Shown here piece after piece: positions 27,460-35,114 of a stretch of 64,000 nucleotides of DNA (positions within the stretch are counted from its first letter, which is position 1; every line of letters begins with the position of its first letter). Both the position numbers and the translations under genes were made by a program. The DNA comes from Sphingobacterium spiritivorum (lineage in GTDB: Bacteria; Bacteroidota; Bacteroidia; Sphingobacteriales; Sphingobacteriaceae): contig NZ_CP068082.1 of the NCBI RefSeq assembly GCF_016724845.1, positions 3,348,001-3,412,000 of the forward strand, in the 5' to 3' direction. Under the pieces are notes generated by a model. The model saw only the letters and a program-made list of their open reading frames with translations, did no database searches and was not told the DNA's origin.

Positions 27460-28380
27460 ATGAGTTTAGTAATTATTGGTACTGTTGCGTATGATGCAAT
27501 AGAAACTCCATTTGGAAAAACAGACAAAATTGTAGGCGGTGCAGCTACCTTCGCAGGTATGGCCGCATCTTATTTGTATGACCATGTAAAATTGATTTCT
27601 GTTATTGGAGAAGATTTTGGCGATACAAACCTGAACCTTTTAAAAGATAAAGGTATCGATACAGAAGGAATTCAGATCATCAAGGGAGGGAAGTCTTTCT
27701 TCTGGTCCGGCAAGTACCATAATGATATGAACAGTAGAGATACATTGGCTACAGAGCTTAATGTATTGGCTGATTTTGATCCTATTGTTCCTGAAAAGTA
27801 TCAGGATTGTGAATACCTGTTATTAGGAAATCTTACTCCGCAGGTGCAGTTGACGACCCTTGAACGGTTAAATCACACGCCCAAACTGGTTGTACTTGAT
27901 ACCATGAATTTCTGGATGGATGTGGCCCTTGACGACCTCAAGGCTGTCCTTAAGAAAGTAGACGTGCTGACGATCAATGATGAGGAAGCGCGTCAGTTGT
28001 CAGGAGAATATGCACTGGTGAAAGCTGCGGAAGTAATCCTGAATATGGGGCCTAAATACCTTATCATTAAGAAAGGGGAGCATGGTGCCTTACTCTTCGG
28101 TGAAAATCAGGTGTTCTATGCGCCGGCATTACCTTTGGCAGAAGTTTTTGATCCGACAGGAGCAGGAGATACATTTGCCGGTGGATTTGTAGGTTATCTG
28201 GCGAAAGTAAATACAGTAAACTTTAATAATATGAAGAATGCGATCATTTACGGATCTGCATTAGCTTCATTCTGTGTGGAGCGATTCGGTACAGAGCGTT
28301 TGCAAAATCTGACTCAGGAAGATATCAGCAAACGTATTCAACAGTTTATAGCATTGTCAAAATTTGAGATAAGCGAATAA
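27460..28380 (+). CDS. PfkB-family (ribokinase-type) sugar/nucleoside kinase
   Basis: A 306-residue cytosolic kinase of the ribokinase/adenosine-kinase superfamily. The N-terminal GG hinge motif is VGGAATFAGMAAS (26-38), and the C-terminal PfkB signature DPTGAGDTFAGGF starts at Asp231 with the catalytic base Asp237. The TINDEEARQLSGE block at 171-183 is typical of the subgroup annotated as sugar or adenosine kinase-like. Substrate cannot be told from sequence. The gene is monocistronic after tRNA-Asn; its last codons form one arm of the terminator hairpin. Confidence 0.92.
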   Translation: MSLVIIGTVAYDAIETPFGKTDKIVGGAATFAGMAASYLYDHVKLISVIGEDFGDTNLNLLKDKGIDTEGIQIIKGGKSFFWSGKYHNDMNSRDTLATELNVLADFDPIVPEKYQDCEYLLLGNLTPQVQLTTLERLNHTPKLVVLDTMNFWMDVALDDLKAVLKKVDVLTINDEEARQLSGEYALVKAAEVILNMGPKYLIIKKGEHGALLFGENQVFYAPALPLAEVFDPTGAGDTFAGGFVGYLAKVNTVNFNNMKNAIIYGSALASFCVERFGTERLQNLTQEDISKRIQQFIALSKFEISE

Positions 28381-28402
28381 TCGCTTATCTCAAAATTTTT
28401 TT
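28359..28402. terminator. bidirectional terminator embedded in the end of the PfkB gene
   Basis: The 5' arm AAAATTTGAGATAAGCGA (28359-28376) is inside the last codons of the kinase, the loop contains the stop codon, and the 3' arm runs TCGCTTATCTCAAAA followed by T-residues. It also serves the convergent cytochrome b5-like gene. Confidence 0.85.
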
Positions 28403-28649
28403 ATAGTTCCAGTTTTCCAATAACCGGGAATCTTTTAAATACCTCATCTGTATGTGGCGCATCAGCAAGCTCGGCTGTCAGATCCTGCCCTGCCCAATGC
28501 TCATAGTGCTGTCCTTTACGCCATAGGCGACTGGTTGATACATCATATATCAATCCCTTATAAGCTACCCATATTTCTGGTCGATCCTGCCCGTTTCTTA
28601 GGGCAAGCCGCGATTTTGTAAAAAAAGGAAGGGTATTGTCTTCAATCAT
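28401..28649 (-). CDS. cytochrome b5-like heme/steroid-binding domain protein
   Basis: An 82-residue single-domain protein of the cytochrome b5-like family. The core WVAYKGLIYDVSTSRLW with KGQHYEHWAGQDLT matches the b5 fold; His in QHYEHWAG and His in DAPHTDEVF are at the positions of the two axial heme ligands. No signal peptide or membrane anchor is present. It follows the ECF sigma factor by 45 bases on the same strand. The redox partner is unknown. Confidence 0.88.
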   Translation of the reverse strand: MIEDNTLPFFTKSRLALRNGQDRPEIWVAYKGLIYDVSTSRLWRKGQHYEHWAGQDLTAELADAPHTDEVFKRFPVIGKLEL

Positions 28650-28694
28650 TTTACAAAAGTAATAAACTTCATAGGCGTTTCTCGCAGATAGTGA

Positions 28695-29198
28695 CTACTT
28701 GTAGGCAGTCAGCGTTTTTTTCATTGCTTTACGTGCAACATGGATCCGGGTTTTGACCGTACCTATCGGTATGTTCAAGTGGTCGGAAATCTCATGATAC
28801 TTATATCCTTCAAAATACATGCTGAAAGGGATATAATATTCGTCCGAGAGATTGGTCAATGCTTTATTGATGTCTTCCATAATGAATTTGTTTTCGCCAT
28901 CATTGTGTGTTGCAGATACGAACAGGTTCGCACTGGTAATTTCTTCTTCTTTGGTAATAAAAGAATTGGTCTTTACAATACGTCTGTAGTTATTGATAAA
29001 CGTATTTTTCATGATGGTGTATAACCAACCTTTGAGATTAGTCCCTTCCTTGAAATTTCCAAAGTAAGTGACAGCTTTTAATAAGGTGTCTTGTACTAAA
29101 TCGTTGGCGTCATCTTGGTCTCTCGTAAAATTTTTAGCGTAGAGTTTGAGAGAACTCGCTTGTTGGATAACCATTGAGTTAAATTCGAATTTAGTCAT
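28695..29198 (-). CDS. ECF-type RNA polymerase sigma factor
   Basis: A 167-residue sigma-70 family protein with only regions 2 and 4. Region 2 includes YAKNFTRDQDDANDLVQDTLLKA and the -10-recognition segment NLKGWLYTIMKNTFINNYRR; region 4 ends in the helix-turn-helix YKYHEISDHLNIPIGTVKTRIHVARKAM. No anti-sigma gene is adjacent, unlike most SusCD-linked ECF factors. A palindrome lies 22 bases upstream of the start and may control its own expression. Target promoters are unknown. Confidence 0.93.
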   Translation of the reverse strand: MTKFEFNSMVIQQASSLKLYAKNFTRDQDDANDLVQDTLLKAVTYFGNFKEGTNLKGWLYTIMKNTFINNYRRIVKTNSFITKEEEITSANLFVSATHNDGENKFIMEDINKALTNLSDEYYIPFSMYFEGYKYHEISDHLNIPIGTVKTRIHVARKAMKKTLTAYK

Positions 29199-29219
29199 AC
29201 TAGATCTGTTTTTTTAGTT

Positions 29220-29237
29220 TATACACAGTCGTGTATA
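29220..29237. promoter_or_regulatory. palindrome in the leader of the ECF sigma factor gene
   Basis: Arms TATACAC and GTGTATA around AGTC, 22 bases before the start codon of the sigma factor (minus strand). It may be an operator or an RNA hairpin. The rest of the 29199-29508 gap is AT-rich, with a weak hairpin AGAGCCT / AGGCTCT at 29422-29447 that could help terminate murB. Confidence 0.4.
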
Positions 29238-29508
29238 AAAGTTAACACTATGATATTCAGATACTCTATTATATATGCACTCTTCTATTTATTTTTCCGG
29301 AAATTTTAAACCAGAGCTACGGTTTCAAGTCTAATGGTGCAAATACTATGCTAAAAACTGAAGATATCGAGATTCGATAAGCAGGGAGGTAAGATTCTAC
29401 TGGGAGTTAATATGAAAGAATAGAGCCTTAAGGTGGGATGAGGCTCTATTATGGATTTTTTTATTTACTTTATGAGGGTATAATTTAACTTAAAAATAAT
29501 ATTAAATT

Positions 29509-30525
29509 TTATAAAATGTTTACTTCGCGCTCCAGTCTTATGCCGAATTTTTGATACACATCGTTCAAAATTGTGGACGATAGGTTATAGATTTCTTCAC
29601 CCGAAGCGTTATCTGCATTGATCAGTACCAAAGCCTGATTATGCCATACACCCGCGCGACCCAGACTTTTTCCTTTCCAGCCACATTGTTCTATCAGCCA
29701 GCCTGCAGCCAGCTTTACGTGTTCCTCATCTACATTATAATATACAATCTCTGGAAAGTCAACAATCAATCTGGCCAATATGTTTTTGGGAATGATAGGA
29801 TTTTTAAAAAAACTACCCGCATTGCCTACTGTACTGGGGTCCGGAAGTTTTTCGACACGTATATAGGATACTACTTCTGCAATATCTTTTATGGTAGGGT
29901 TGCTGATCTGTCTGTTGCTGAGTTCTTTTTCAATAGCTCCATATGAAGTATTGAGCGGAGCATCCAGATTTAGTTTATAGGTAACCTCGACGATGATATA
30001 GCGGTTCTTATGTTTGGATTTAAATACACTGTCTCTGTAAGAGAATTCGCAGTCCTCTTTTGCAAAGGTTACAAACTGCCCTGTTCTCGTATCAAAAGCT
30101 ACACAACTGTAGAAGATGTTCATTAATTCAGACCCGTATGCTCCGATATTCTGTACAGGAGATGCACCTACAGTTCCTGGGATTAGCGCCATATTTTCCA
30201 GTCCCGGAAAATTGTTGGCGACACAGTGCCATACCAGGTCATTCCATATTTCGCCTCCCTGGGCTGTTACAAAGACAAAATTTTGCTGAATGGTATTATG
30301 AATGCCTTTCAGTGCTATTTTGATCAAAAGACCCTCATAGTCTTTGGTGAAAAGGATATTGCTGCCTCCGCCCAGGATCAGAAAATTATCATTGAAATAC
30401 CCCTCATTGTATATTTGCAGTAGTTGTTGTCTGTTTTCTATTTGTACAAAATGTTTGGCTAAAACGTCTACTCCAAAAGTATTATATGATTTCAGTGAGA
30501 TATCAGACTGTATGAGGTTATTCAT
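29509..30525 (-). CDS. murB: UDP-N-acetylmuramate dehydrogenase
   Basis: FAD-dependent reduction of UDP-GlcNAc-enolpyruvate to UDP-MurNAc in peptidoglycan synthesis. From the ATG at 30525 (MNNLIQSDISLKSYNTFGVD) the protein has 338 residues, matching type-I MurB as in E. coli; the frame upstream would add 26 unlikely residues. FAD-binding segments ILGGGSNILFTKDYEGLL and LIPGTVGASPVQNIGAYG are visible, as are the catalytic Ser in GNAGSFFKNP and the C-terminal Glu region near GIRLEREVNIL. It is divergent from the TetR gene at 30635. Confidence 0.96.
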   Translation of the reverse strand: MNNLIQSDISLKSYNTFGVDVLAKHFVQIENRQQLLQIYNEGYFNDNFLILGGGSNILFTKDYEGLLIKIALKGIHNTIQQNFVFVTAQGGEIWNDLVWHCVANNFPGLENMALIPGTVGASPVQNIGAYGSELMNIFYSCVAFDTRTGQFVTFAKEDCEFSYRDSVFKSKHKNRYIIVEVTYKLNLDAPLNTSYGAIEKELSNRQISNPTIKDIAEVVSYIRVEKLPDPSTVGNAGSFFKNPIIPKNILARLIVDFPEIVYYNVDEEHVKLAAGWLIEQCGWKGKSLGRAGVWHNQALVLINADNASGEEIYNLSSTILNDVYQKFGIRLEREVNIL

Positions 30526-30634
30526 TTTTTTGACTCTTGTTTTCAAATGTTCAAAAAAAAACATTAATTTTATCAATGATTTAAGGGGATAAAGATAGTA
30601 CATAGCATTTACTTAGAAGAATTAAAAAGAAGAA

Positions 30635-31240
30635 ATGGCAAACGCAGATTTGAAAAGAACGAAAATTTTAGAGGCGGCAACGAGGAGATTTGCGCATTTT
30701 GGAATGGCTAAAACAACCATGGCAGAAATTGCTAAGGATTTGTCATTCTCTAAAGCATTACTATACTATTATTTCCCGGATAAAAACAGCTTGTATTCAG
30801 CAGTCTTTGAATATGTAATGGATGAGATGATGACCGAAATAAGTGATTATATCAGTAAATCGGATAATTATGAAGATGCCATGATGTTTACGCTGGATAA
30901 ACGGATTGAGCTGATTAATAAATACTATAGCTTGTTTGAGCAGTCCACAGCTTTGGTGAAAGAGATGCCTGCTGAAATTGAAAAAGTAATTAAAGAATGT
31001 TTTGAGAAAGAGGCCACTCTTCTGGGTAAAGTATTACAGATAGGTATAAACAAAGGTGAGCTTGAAGTGGATGATCTGGAAGATACAGCCAAACTGTTAC
31101 TTTACTCGCTGTTCGGTATGCGGATAGGTATTATGAAGGATATGAAATGTCTGATCTTCCCGACCAAGGAAGAGTTTGATTTTATATTGACGCTGCAAAA
31201 GAAAATGGTGAAGATATTTCTCAACGGATTGAGAAAATAA
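30635..31240 (+). CDS. TetR/AcrR family transcriptional regulator
   Basis: A 201-residue regulator. The N-terminal TetR DNA-binding domain is clear: ILEAATRRFAHFGMAKTTMAEIAKDLSFSKALLYYYFPDKNSLYSAVF, with the helix-turn-helix at about 29-48 (split here for length: TTMAEIAKDLS, then FSKALLYYYF). The C-terminal helical ligand domain is unspecific. It is convergent with the YpdA-like/FUSC pair, ending only 2 bases from it, and could regulate these neighbours or itself; no operator was identified. Confidence 0.93.
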   Translation: MANADLKRTKILEAATRRFAHFGMAKTTMAEIAKDLSFSKALLYYYFPDKNSLYSAVFEYVMDEMMTEISDYISKSDNYEDAMMFTLDKRIELINKYYSLFEQSTALVKEMPAEIEKVIKECFEKEATLLGKVLQIGINKGELEVDDLEDTAKLLLYSLFGMRIGIMKDMKCLIFPTKEEFDFILTLQKKMVKIFLNGLRK

Positions 31241-31242
31241 GC

Positions 31243-32211
31243 TTACTTACCGGATGTAATATGATTGATAATTTGAGTGGCATGAACCCTTGAATTCTCA
31301 ATAAACCACAGGTGCGTATTTAATCCTCCGCAGACTACACCTGCAAGATATATTCCCTTCATATTCGTTTCCATGGTTTCTTCGTTATGTTCAGGAATCA
31401 TAGGAGACTCTTCTGGCACATTTATCCCGATTTTTTTCAGAAAGTCAAAGTTAGGCCTGTATCCAGTAAGTGCCAGTACAAAATCATTCTTAAGTGTGAT
31501 CAATCCCTGGGGAGTTGAGACTTCGGCTGCTTCTTCGGAGATGCTGTGGATATGACTGTTATATAAGACATCAATCTCTTTGAAAGCTATACGGTTTTCA
31601 ATGTCCGGGCGTACCCAATATTTGACTCTCGGACTGACTTCATGGCCACGAATGACCAGTGTTACTTTAGCTCCTTTTCTGTAAGTCTCCAATGCCGCAT
31701 CTATAGATGAGTTACTCGCTCCTACAACAATGACATGCTGACCTGCATAATAATGGGGGTCATTGTAATAATGCCTGACTTTTGACAGATCTTCACCAGG
31801 GACATTCAATAACATCGGAATATCATAAAATCCCGTTGCGACGATGATATGTCGGGCACGATAGGTAGCCTTATTAGTCGATACGATATAGGTACTACTT
31901 TCTGCCGGATCAACCGTTACAACCTCTTCAAAAAGATGTGTGTTTAATTCAAATTTCTGACATATGCGTCTGTAGTATTCTAATGCTTCCGCCCGCTTAG
32001 GTTTTGGATTTGTCGTTACAAATGGTGTCTCACCAATTTCAAGACGTTCGGCAGAGGAAAAGAACGTCATATTAACCGGGTAATTATACAGCGAATTTAC
32101 CAGACACCCTTTTTCTATAATGATATACGAAAGATTTGCTGCTTTTGCTTCGATTCCACAGGCCAATCCTATAGGACCTGCTCCGATAATTAAAATATCT
32201 AAATCAACCAT
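31243..32211 (-). CDS. YpdA-family FAD/NADPH disulfide reductase
   Basis: A 322-residue flavoprotein of the thioredoxin-reductase-like superfamily. GAGPIGLACG at residues 10-19 binds FAD; VVGASNSSIDAALETYR is the second, NADPH-binding GxxxxS motif; LALTGYRPN and IYLAGVVCGG are the C-terminal FAD contacts. It lacks a CxxC redox pair, fitting YpdA (putative bacillithiol disulfide reductase), although Bacteroidota vary in this thiol. Its start overlaps the FUSC gene by 8 bases, so they are translationally coupled and may share a stress function. Confidence 0.88.
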   Translation of the reverse strand: MVDLDILIIGAGPIGLACGIEAKAANLSYIIIEKGCLVNSLYNYPVNMTFFSSAERLEIGETPFVTTNPKPKRAEALEYYRRICQKFELNTHLFEEVVTVDPAESSTYIVSTNKATYRARHIIVATGFYDIPMLLNVPGEDLSKVRHYYNDPHYYAGQHVIVVGASNSSIDAALETYRKGAKVTLVIRGHEVSPRVKYWVRPDIENRIAFKEIDVLYNSHIHSISEEAAEVSTPQGLITLKNDFVLALTGYRPNFDFLKKIGINVPEESPMIPEHNEETMETNMKGIYLAGVVCGGLNTHLWFIENSRVHATQIINHITSGK

Positions 32212-34402
32212 TTTTTACTGCTTCCTGCTGAAGGTCGAGTTTTGCCTTTTCTTCAACGTCTATTATGTGAATTACTGATTTTTGTAAATCTGAGCAAATC
32301 TTATTCAAAAACTGTAATTGTTCTGTAATTAATTTAGATTCTTCAGATACTATTCCCTCTTCTTCCTCTTTCGGAACATTGTATTTGACCGGATAGAAAG
32401 TATCTGTATCCGATTCATCAGTCAGCAGTACTATTACATTTTCTAGAGAACTTAATGCTTTTTTCACAAGTTTGAGGTGTTCATTGTTTAGCTCTGATGC
32501 ATCAGCTTCCCACACTCTTCTGGTTAAAGTGGCAGAGTAAGAGGATAGGATATGATTAAAAATTACAAACCTGTTTACTTCTTTGGTGTTCTTTTGTTTC
32601 CTTTTAGGTTCAGTCAGCATACGTTGAAATGTTGACCCCATATTGGCTGTTGCAATATATACCTGCTTACGGGCCAGTTTGTATTCTGTAATAGTAGGTT
32701 TCTGCCCCGAAATAATAGAAATAATCTGTGAAATATAATTGTAATTGGCAATAATCAATTTTCGCATATTACCACGTACCTGGGTGCTTTCCCAATTGGG
32801 GAAAATAACATAACTGGAAACAAAGGCCAGCATTCCACCCAGGAAAGTGTCAATTATTCTGTTTTGTGCCATTTCCATGGTATTCATGCCGTTGAAACTA
32901 AGCATGATTAATACATATGGAGTCATAAACATGACCGCTATAATATAATTGACACGGAATAAGCTGTAAGCTGTCAGGAAGAAAAATACAAGCAGTACAA
33001 AGCGTGTCGTATCATCCTTGATGGTGATCAATATAATCGTTCCGATAATTCCCCCGACAACAGTTCCGATGAGACGTTGTACGTTTCTTTCTTTGGTCAG
33101 TCCGAATCCGGGTTTGAGAATGACCATAATAGTCAGCATGACCCAATAACTGTTGAACTGTCCGAATCCCAGCATATGGGTCAGTACATATCCGAATGTC
33201 ATGACAATAGACATGCGTAGTGCATGTCTGAAAATGGTGGATTTAAGGGTAAGGTTTTCTTCAAACTGACGAAAATCCAGATTAACCTTATTTACAAACT
33301 TGTCTGCATCTTCAATGTCCGAATTTGTAATTTCTTTGGGAATGGCGTATCCGAAGCTGTATATGCGTTCCAGATGCGATACAATATTCTTTATATTGAT
33401 GACGACCTTTTTGAGTGCAATAGTGTTGTATTGATACTCTTTTTCTATTTTATCAATGGACTCCATCAGGTGGTCCACATCAGTTCTGAAATTGTAAAGA
33501 GGTTTGGGAATCTTGTTTGCATTGAGTTGGTAAGCAAGATGATCCAGTTCGTTTGTCACTTTCAGAATGGTGAACTTGAATTCATTCAGTATTCCTGTAT
33601 GGCCGAATTTTTCACTCACAGCATTGTAATCGTAGTGTGTAGCCATACTTTGTTCAAACAGATCGACGATATCCGAAAATACCAGCGTGAGATATCGGCC
33701 TGTTTTGGTGGTGTCTTTTATAGAGCGCTTACTCTGAAATAAATGATCCCGTACATTTTCCTGATGTTCATGTACCAGAATCTGCTGTTCGATCAGTTTG
33801 AGATAATTACTGTCATTATCGATTTTTACATCGTAAAAATTCGCCTTGATGCGGATGTAGTCAGCTACTTTACGAATCGTTTCCGAAAGCTCCTGCTGCG
33901 CCAGTCTGTAAGGTCTCACCTGGGTCAGGGAGAGGCTGATGATGATGTACCATAATGCTCCGATAATGAAATAAAGGAGATGAAAGGCAAAATCTGTAAA
34001 CGACTCGGAGACATCGATATGGATGAGCAACATCAGTATTCCCATAGAGCCGATATTGGCCGCTCTTGAGTTGAAAACGGCAAGCATAGCATAGAGAAAA
34101 CACAATGAAGCAATCACAATGGTCGTGAGGATCAGCGATCCGGCAGAAAGGTAAGTGACAATATACGTAAAGACCGTAATGCCCAGACATGCAAACATCC
34201 CGAATCTGCGGTGTGCAGGAGCTCCGGGAGTATCTGATAATCCGACAAGTAAAGCTCCAAGGGAAATAAGTGTCCCCGTACGGAAATCACCCAGTGCCGC
34301 ACACACAAAAATAGGTACTATACAGCCAATGGTAATCCGTACGCCATCTGCAAAGTATTGACCGTTAAAGAAGTTTGTAATTTCCTGAATTATTTTCTTC
34401 AT
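32204..34402 (-). CDS. FUSC/YccS-family inner membrane protein
   Basis: A 732-residue membrane protein related to YccS, YhfK and plant aluminium-activated transporter-like proteins. It has two blocks of membrane helices (about residues 18-160 and 395-525) separated by a large soluble helical region; the second block contains the FUSC signature SYWVMLTIMVILKPGFGLT with KERNVQRLIGTVVGG. The transported compound is unknown; family members are linked to efflux of aromatic acids. It lies upstream of, and overlaps, the YpdA-like reductase gene. Confidence 0.88.
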   Translation of the reverse strand: MKKIIQEITNFFNGQYFADGVRITIGCIVPIFVCAALGDFRTGTLISLGALLVGLSDTPGAPAHRRFGMFACLGITVFTYIVTYLSAGSLILTTIVIASLCFLYAMLAVFNSRAANIGSMGILMLLIHIDVSESFTDFAFHLLYFIIGALWYIIISLSLTQVRPYRLAQQELSETIRKVADYIRIKANFYDVKIDNDSNYLKLIEQQILVHEHQENVRDHLFQSKRSIKDTTKTGRYLTLVFSDIVDLFEQSMATHYDYNAVSEKFGHTGILNEFKFTILKVTNELDHLAYQLNANKIPKPLYNFRTDVDHLMESIDKIEKEYQYNTIALKKVVINIKNIVSHLERIYSFGYAIPKEITNSDIEDADKFVNKVNLDFRQFEENLTLKSTIFRHALRMSIVMTFGYVLTHMLGFGQFNSYWVMLTIMVILKPGFGLTKERNVQRLIGTVVGGIIGTIILITIKDDTTRFVLLVFFFLTAYSLFRVNYIIAVMFMTPYVLIMLSFNGMNTMEMAQNRIIDTFLGGMLAFVSSYVIFPNWESTQVRGNMRKLIIANYNYISQIISIISGQKPTITEYKLARKQVYIATANMGSTFQRMLTEPKRKQKNTKEVNRFVIFNHILSSYSATLTRRVWEADASELNNEHLKLVKKALSSLENVIVLLTDESDTDTFYPVKYNVPKEEEEGIVSEESKLITEQLQFLNKICSDLQKSVIHIIDVEEKAKLDLQQEAVKNG

Positions 34403-34456
34403 AATCTATGCCAGGCAAAGATACAGATAGATTTAGGATAAGTGTTGAAAAAAGAT

Positions 34457-34488
34457 AGCAAAAAAGACTGCTGAACAGTCTTTTTTGT
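34457..34488 (-). terminator. terminator of the ohr-like gene
   Basis: Stem AAAAAGACTG / CAGTCTTTTT with loop CTGAA gives a T-run on the minus strand, right after the stop at 34495. Confidence 0.85.
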
Positions 34489-34494
34489 AAAGAG

Positions 34495-34908
34495 TTATAC
34501 AGCTTTGATGCTGACTTCGATATTCCCTTTTGTAGCTTTTGAATAGGGACACACTTTATGCGCTTTATCTGCCAGTTTCTGAGCTTCTTCAATGGATAGG
34601 GAAGGCACATGTATTTCTAATTCGGCTGACAGAAAGAAAGAATGATCTTCTTCATTAAAGGAAGCTTTTACCGTCACTGTAGCATCTTTCAGATCTATAT
34701 GATCTTTTTCTCCTACAGCACCCATTGCTCCTAAGAAGCAGGAACTCCAGGCTGCAGCAAATAGTTGCTCCGGATTAGTTGCTCCGCCTTTTCCACCCAT
34801 TGCTTCGGGTTTGTGCACCTCAAAATCAATTATTCCGTCCGACGACTTTACAGCACCGTCTCTTCCTCCTGTAGCGGTGACTTCTGCAGTATATAGTTTA
34901 TTGCTCAT
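34495..34908 (-). CDS. organic hydroperoxide resistance protein (Ohr/OsmC family)
   Basis: A 137-residue thiol peroxidase that reduces organic hydroperoxides. The two active-site cysteines of Ohr are present: Cys57 in AAAWSSCFLGAM and Cys120 in HKVCPYSKATKGN; the N-terminal YTAEVTATGGRDG and TNPEQLFAA motifs are diagnostic of Ohr rather than OsmC. It is monocistronic, with its own terminator. No OhrR (MarR-type) regulator is adjacent. Confidence 0.95.
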   Translation of the reverse strand: MSNKLYTAEVTATGGRDGAVKSSDGIIDFEVHKPEAMGGKGGATNPEQLFAAAWSSCFLGAMGAVGEKDHIDLKDATVTVKASFNEEDHSFFLSAELEIHVPSLSIEEAQKLADKAHKVCPYSKATKGNIEVSIKAV

Positions 34909-35114
34909 GGTAGTGTGTTATTTGTTTTTCAATAATATAATAACACTAAAGTCGGCATAATGTTGTTGTTAAAATTTTAAAATTTTGAAGTCTTGTATTT
35001 AAAATTTACATTATAAAGGATATTTGAGTATAAATTTTATATATTTGATTTTCGGAGGTTGAAATCAACTAAATCAAACAAACAAAACACACAACCTCGT
35101 GTTATTTCAAAACC

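Noticed and set aside
30526..30603. 26-codon upstream extension of murB
   Set aside because: Family members begin near MNNLIQSDISLKSYNTF; the extension is hydrophobic and lies in the divergent promoter region.
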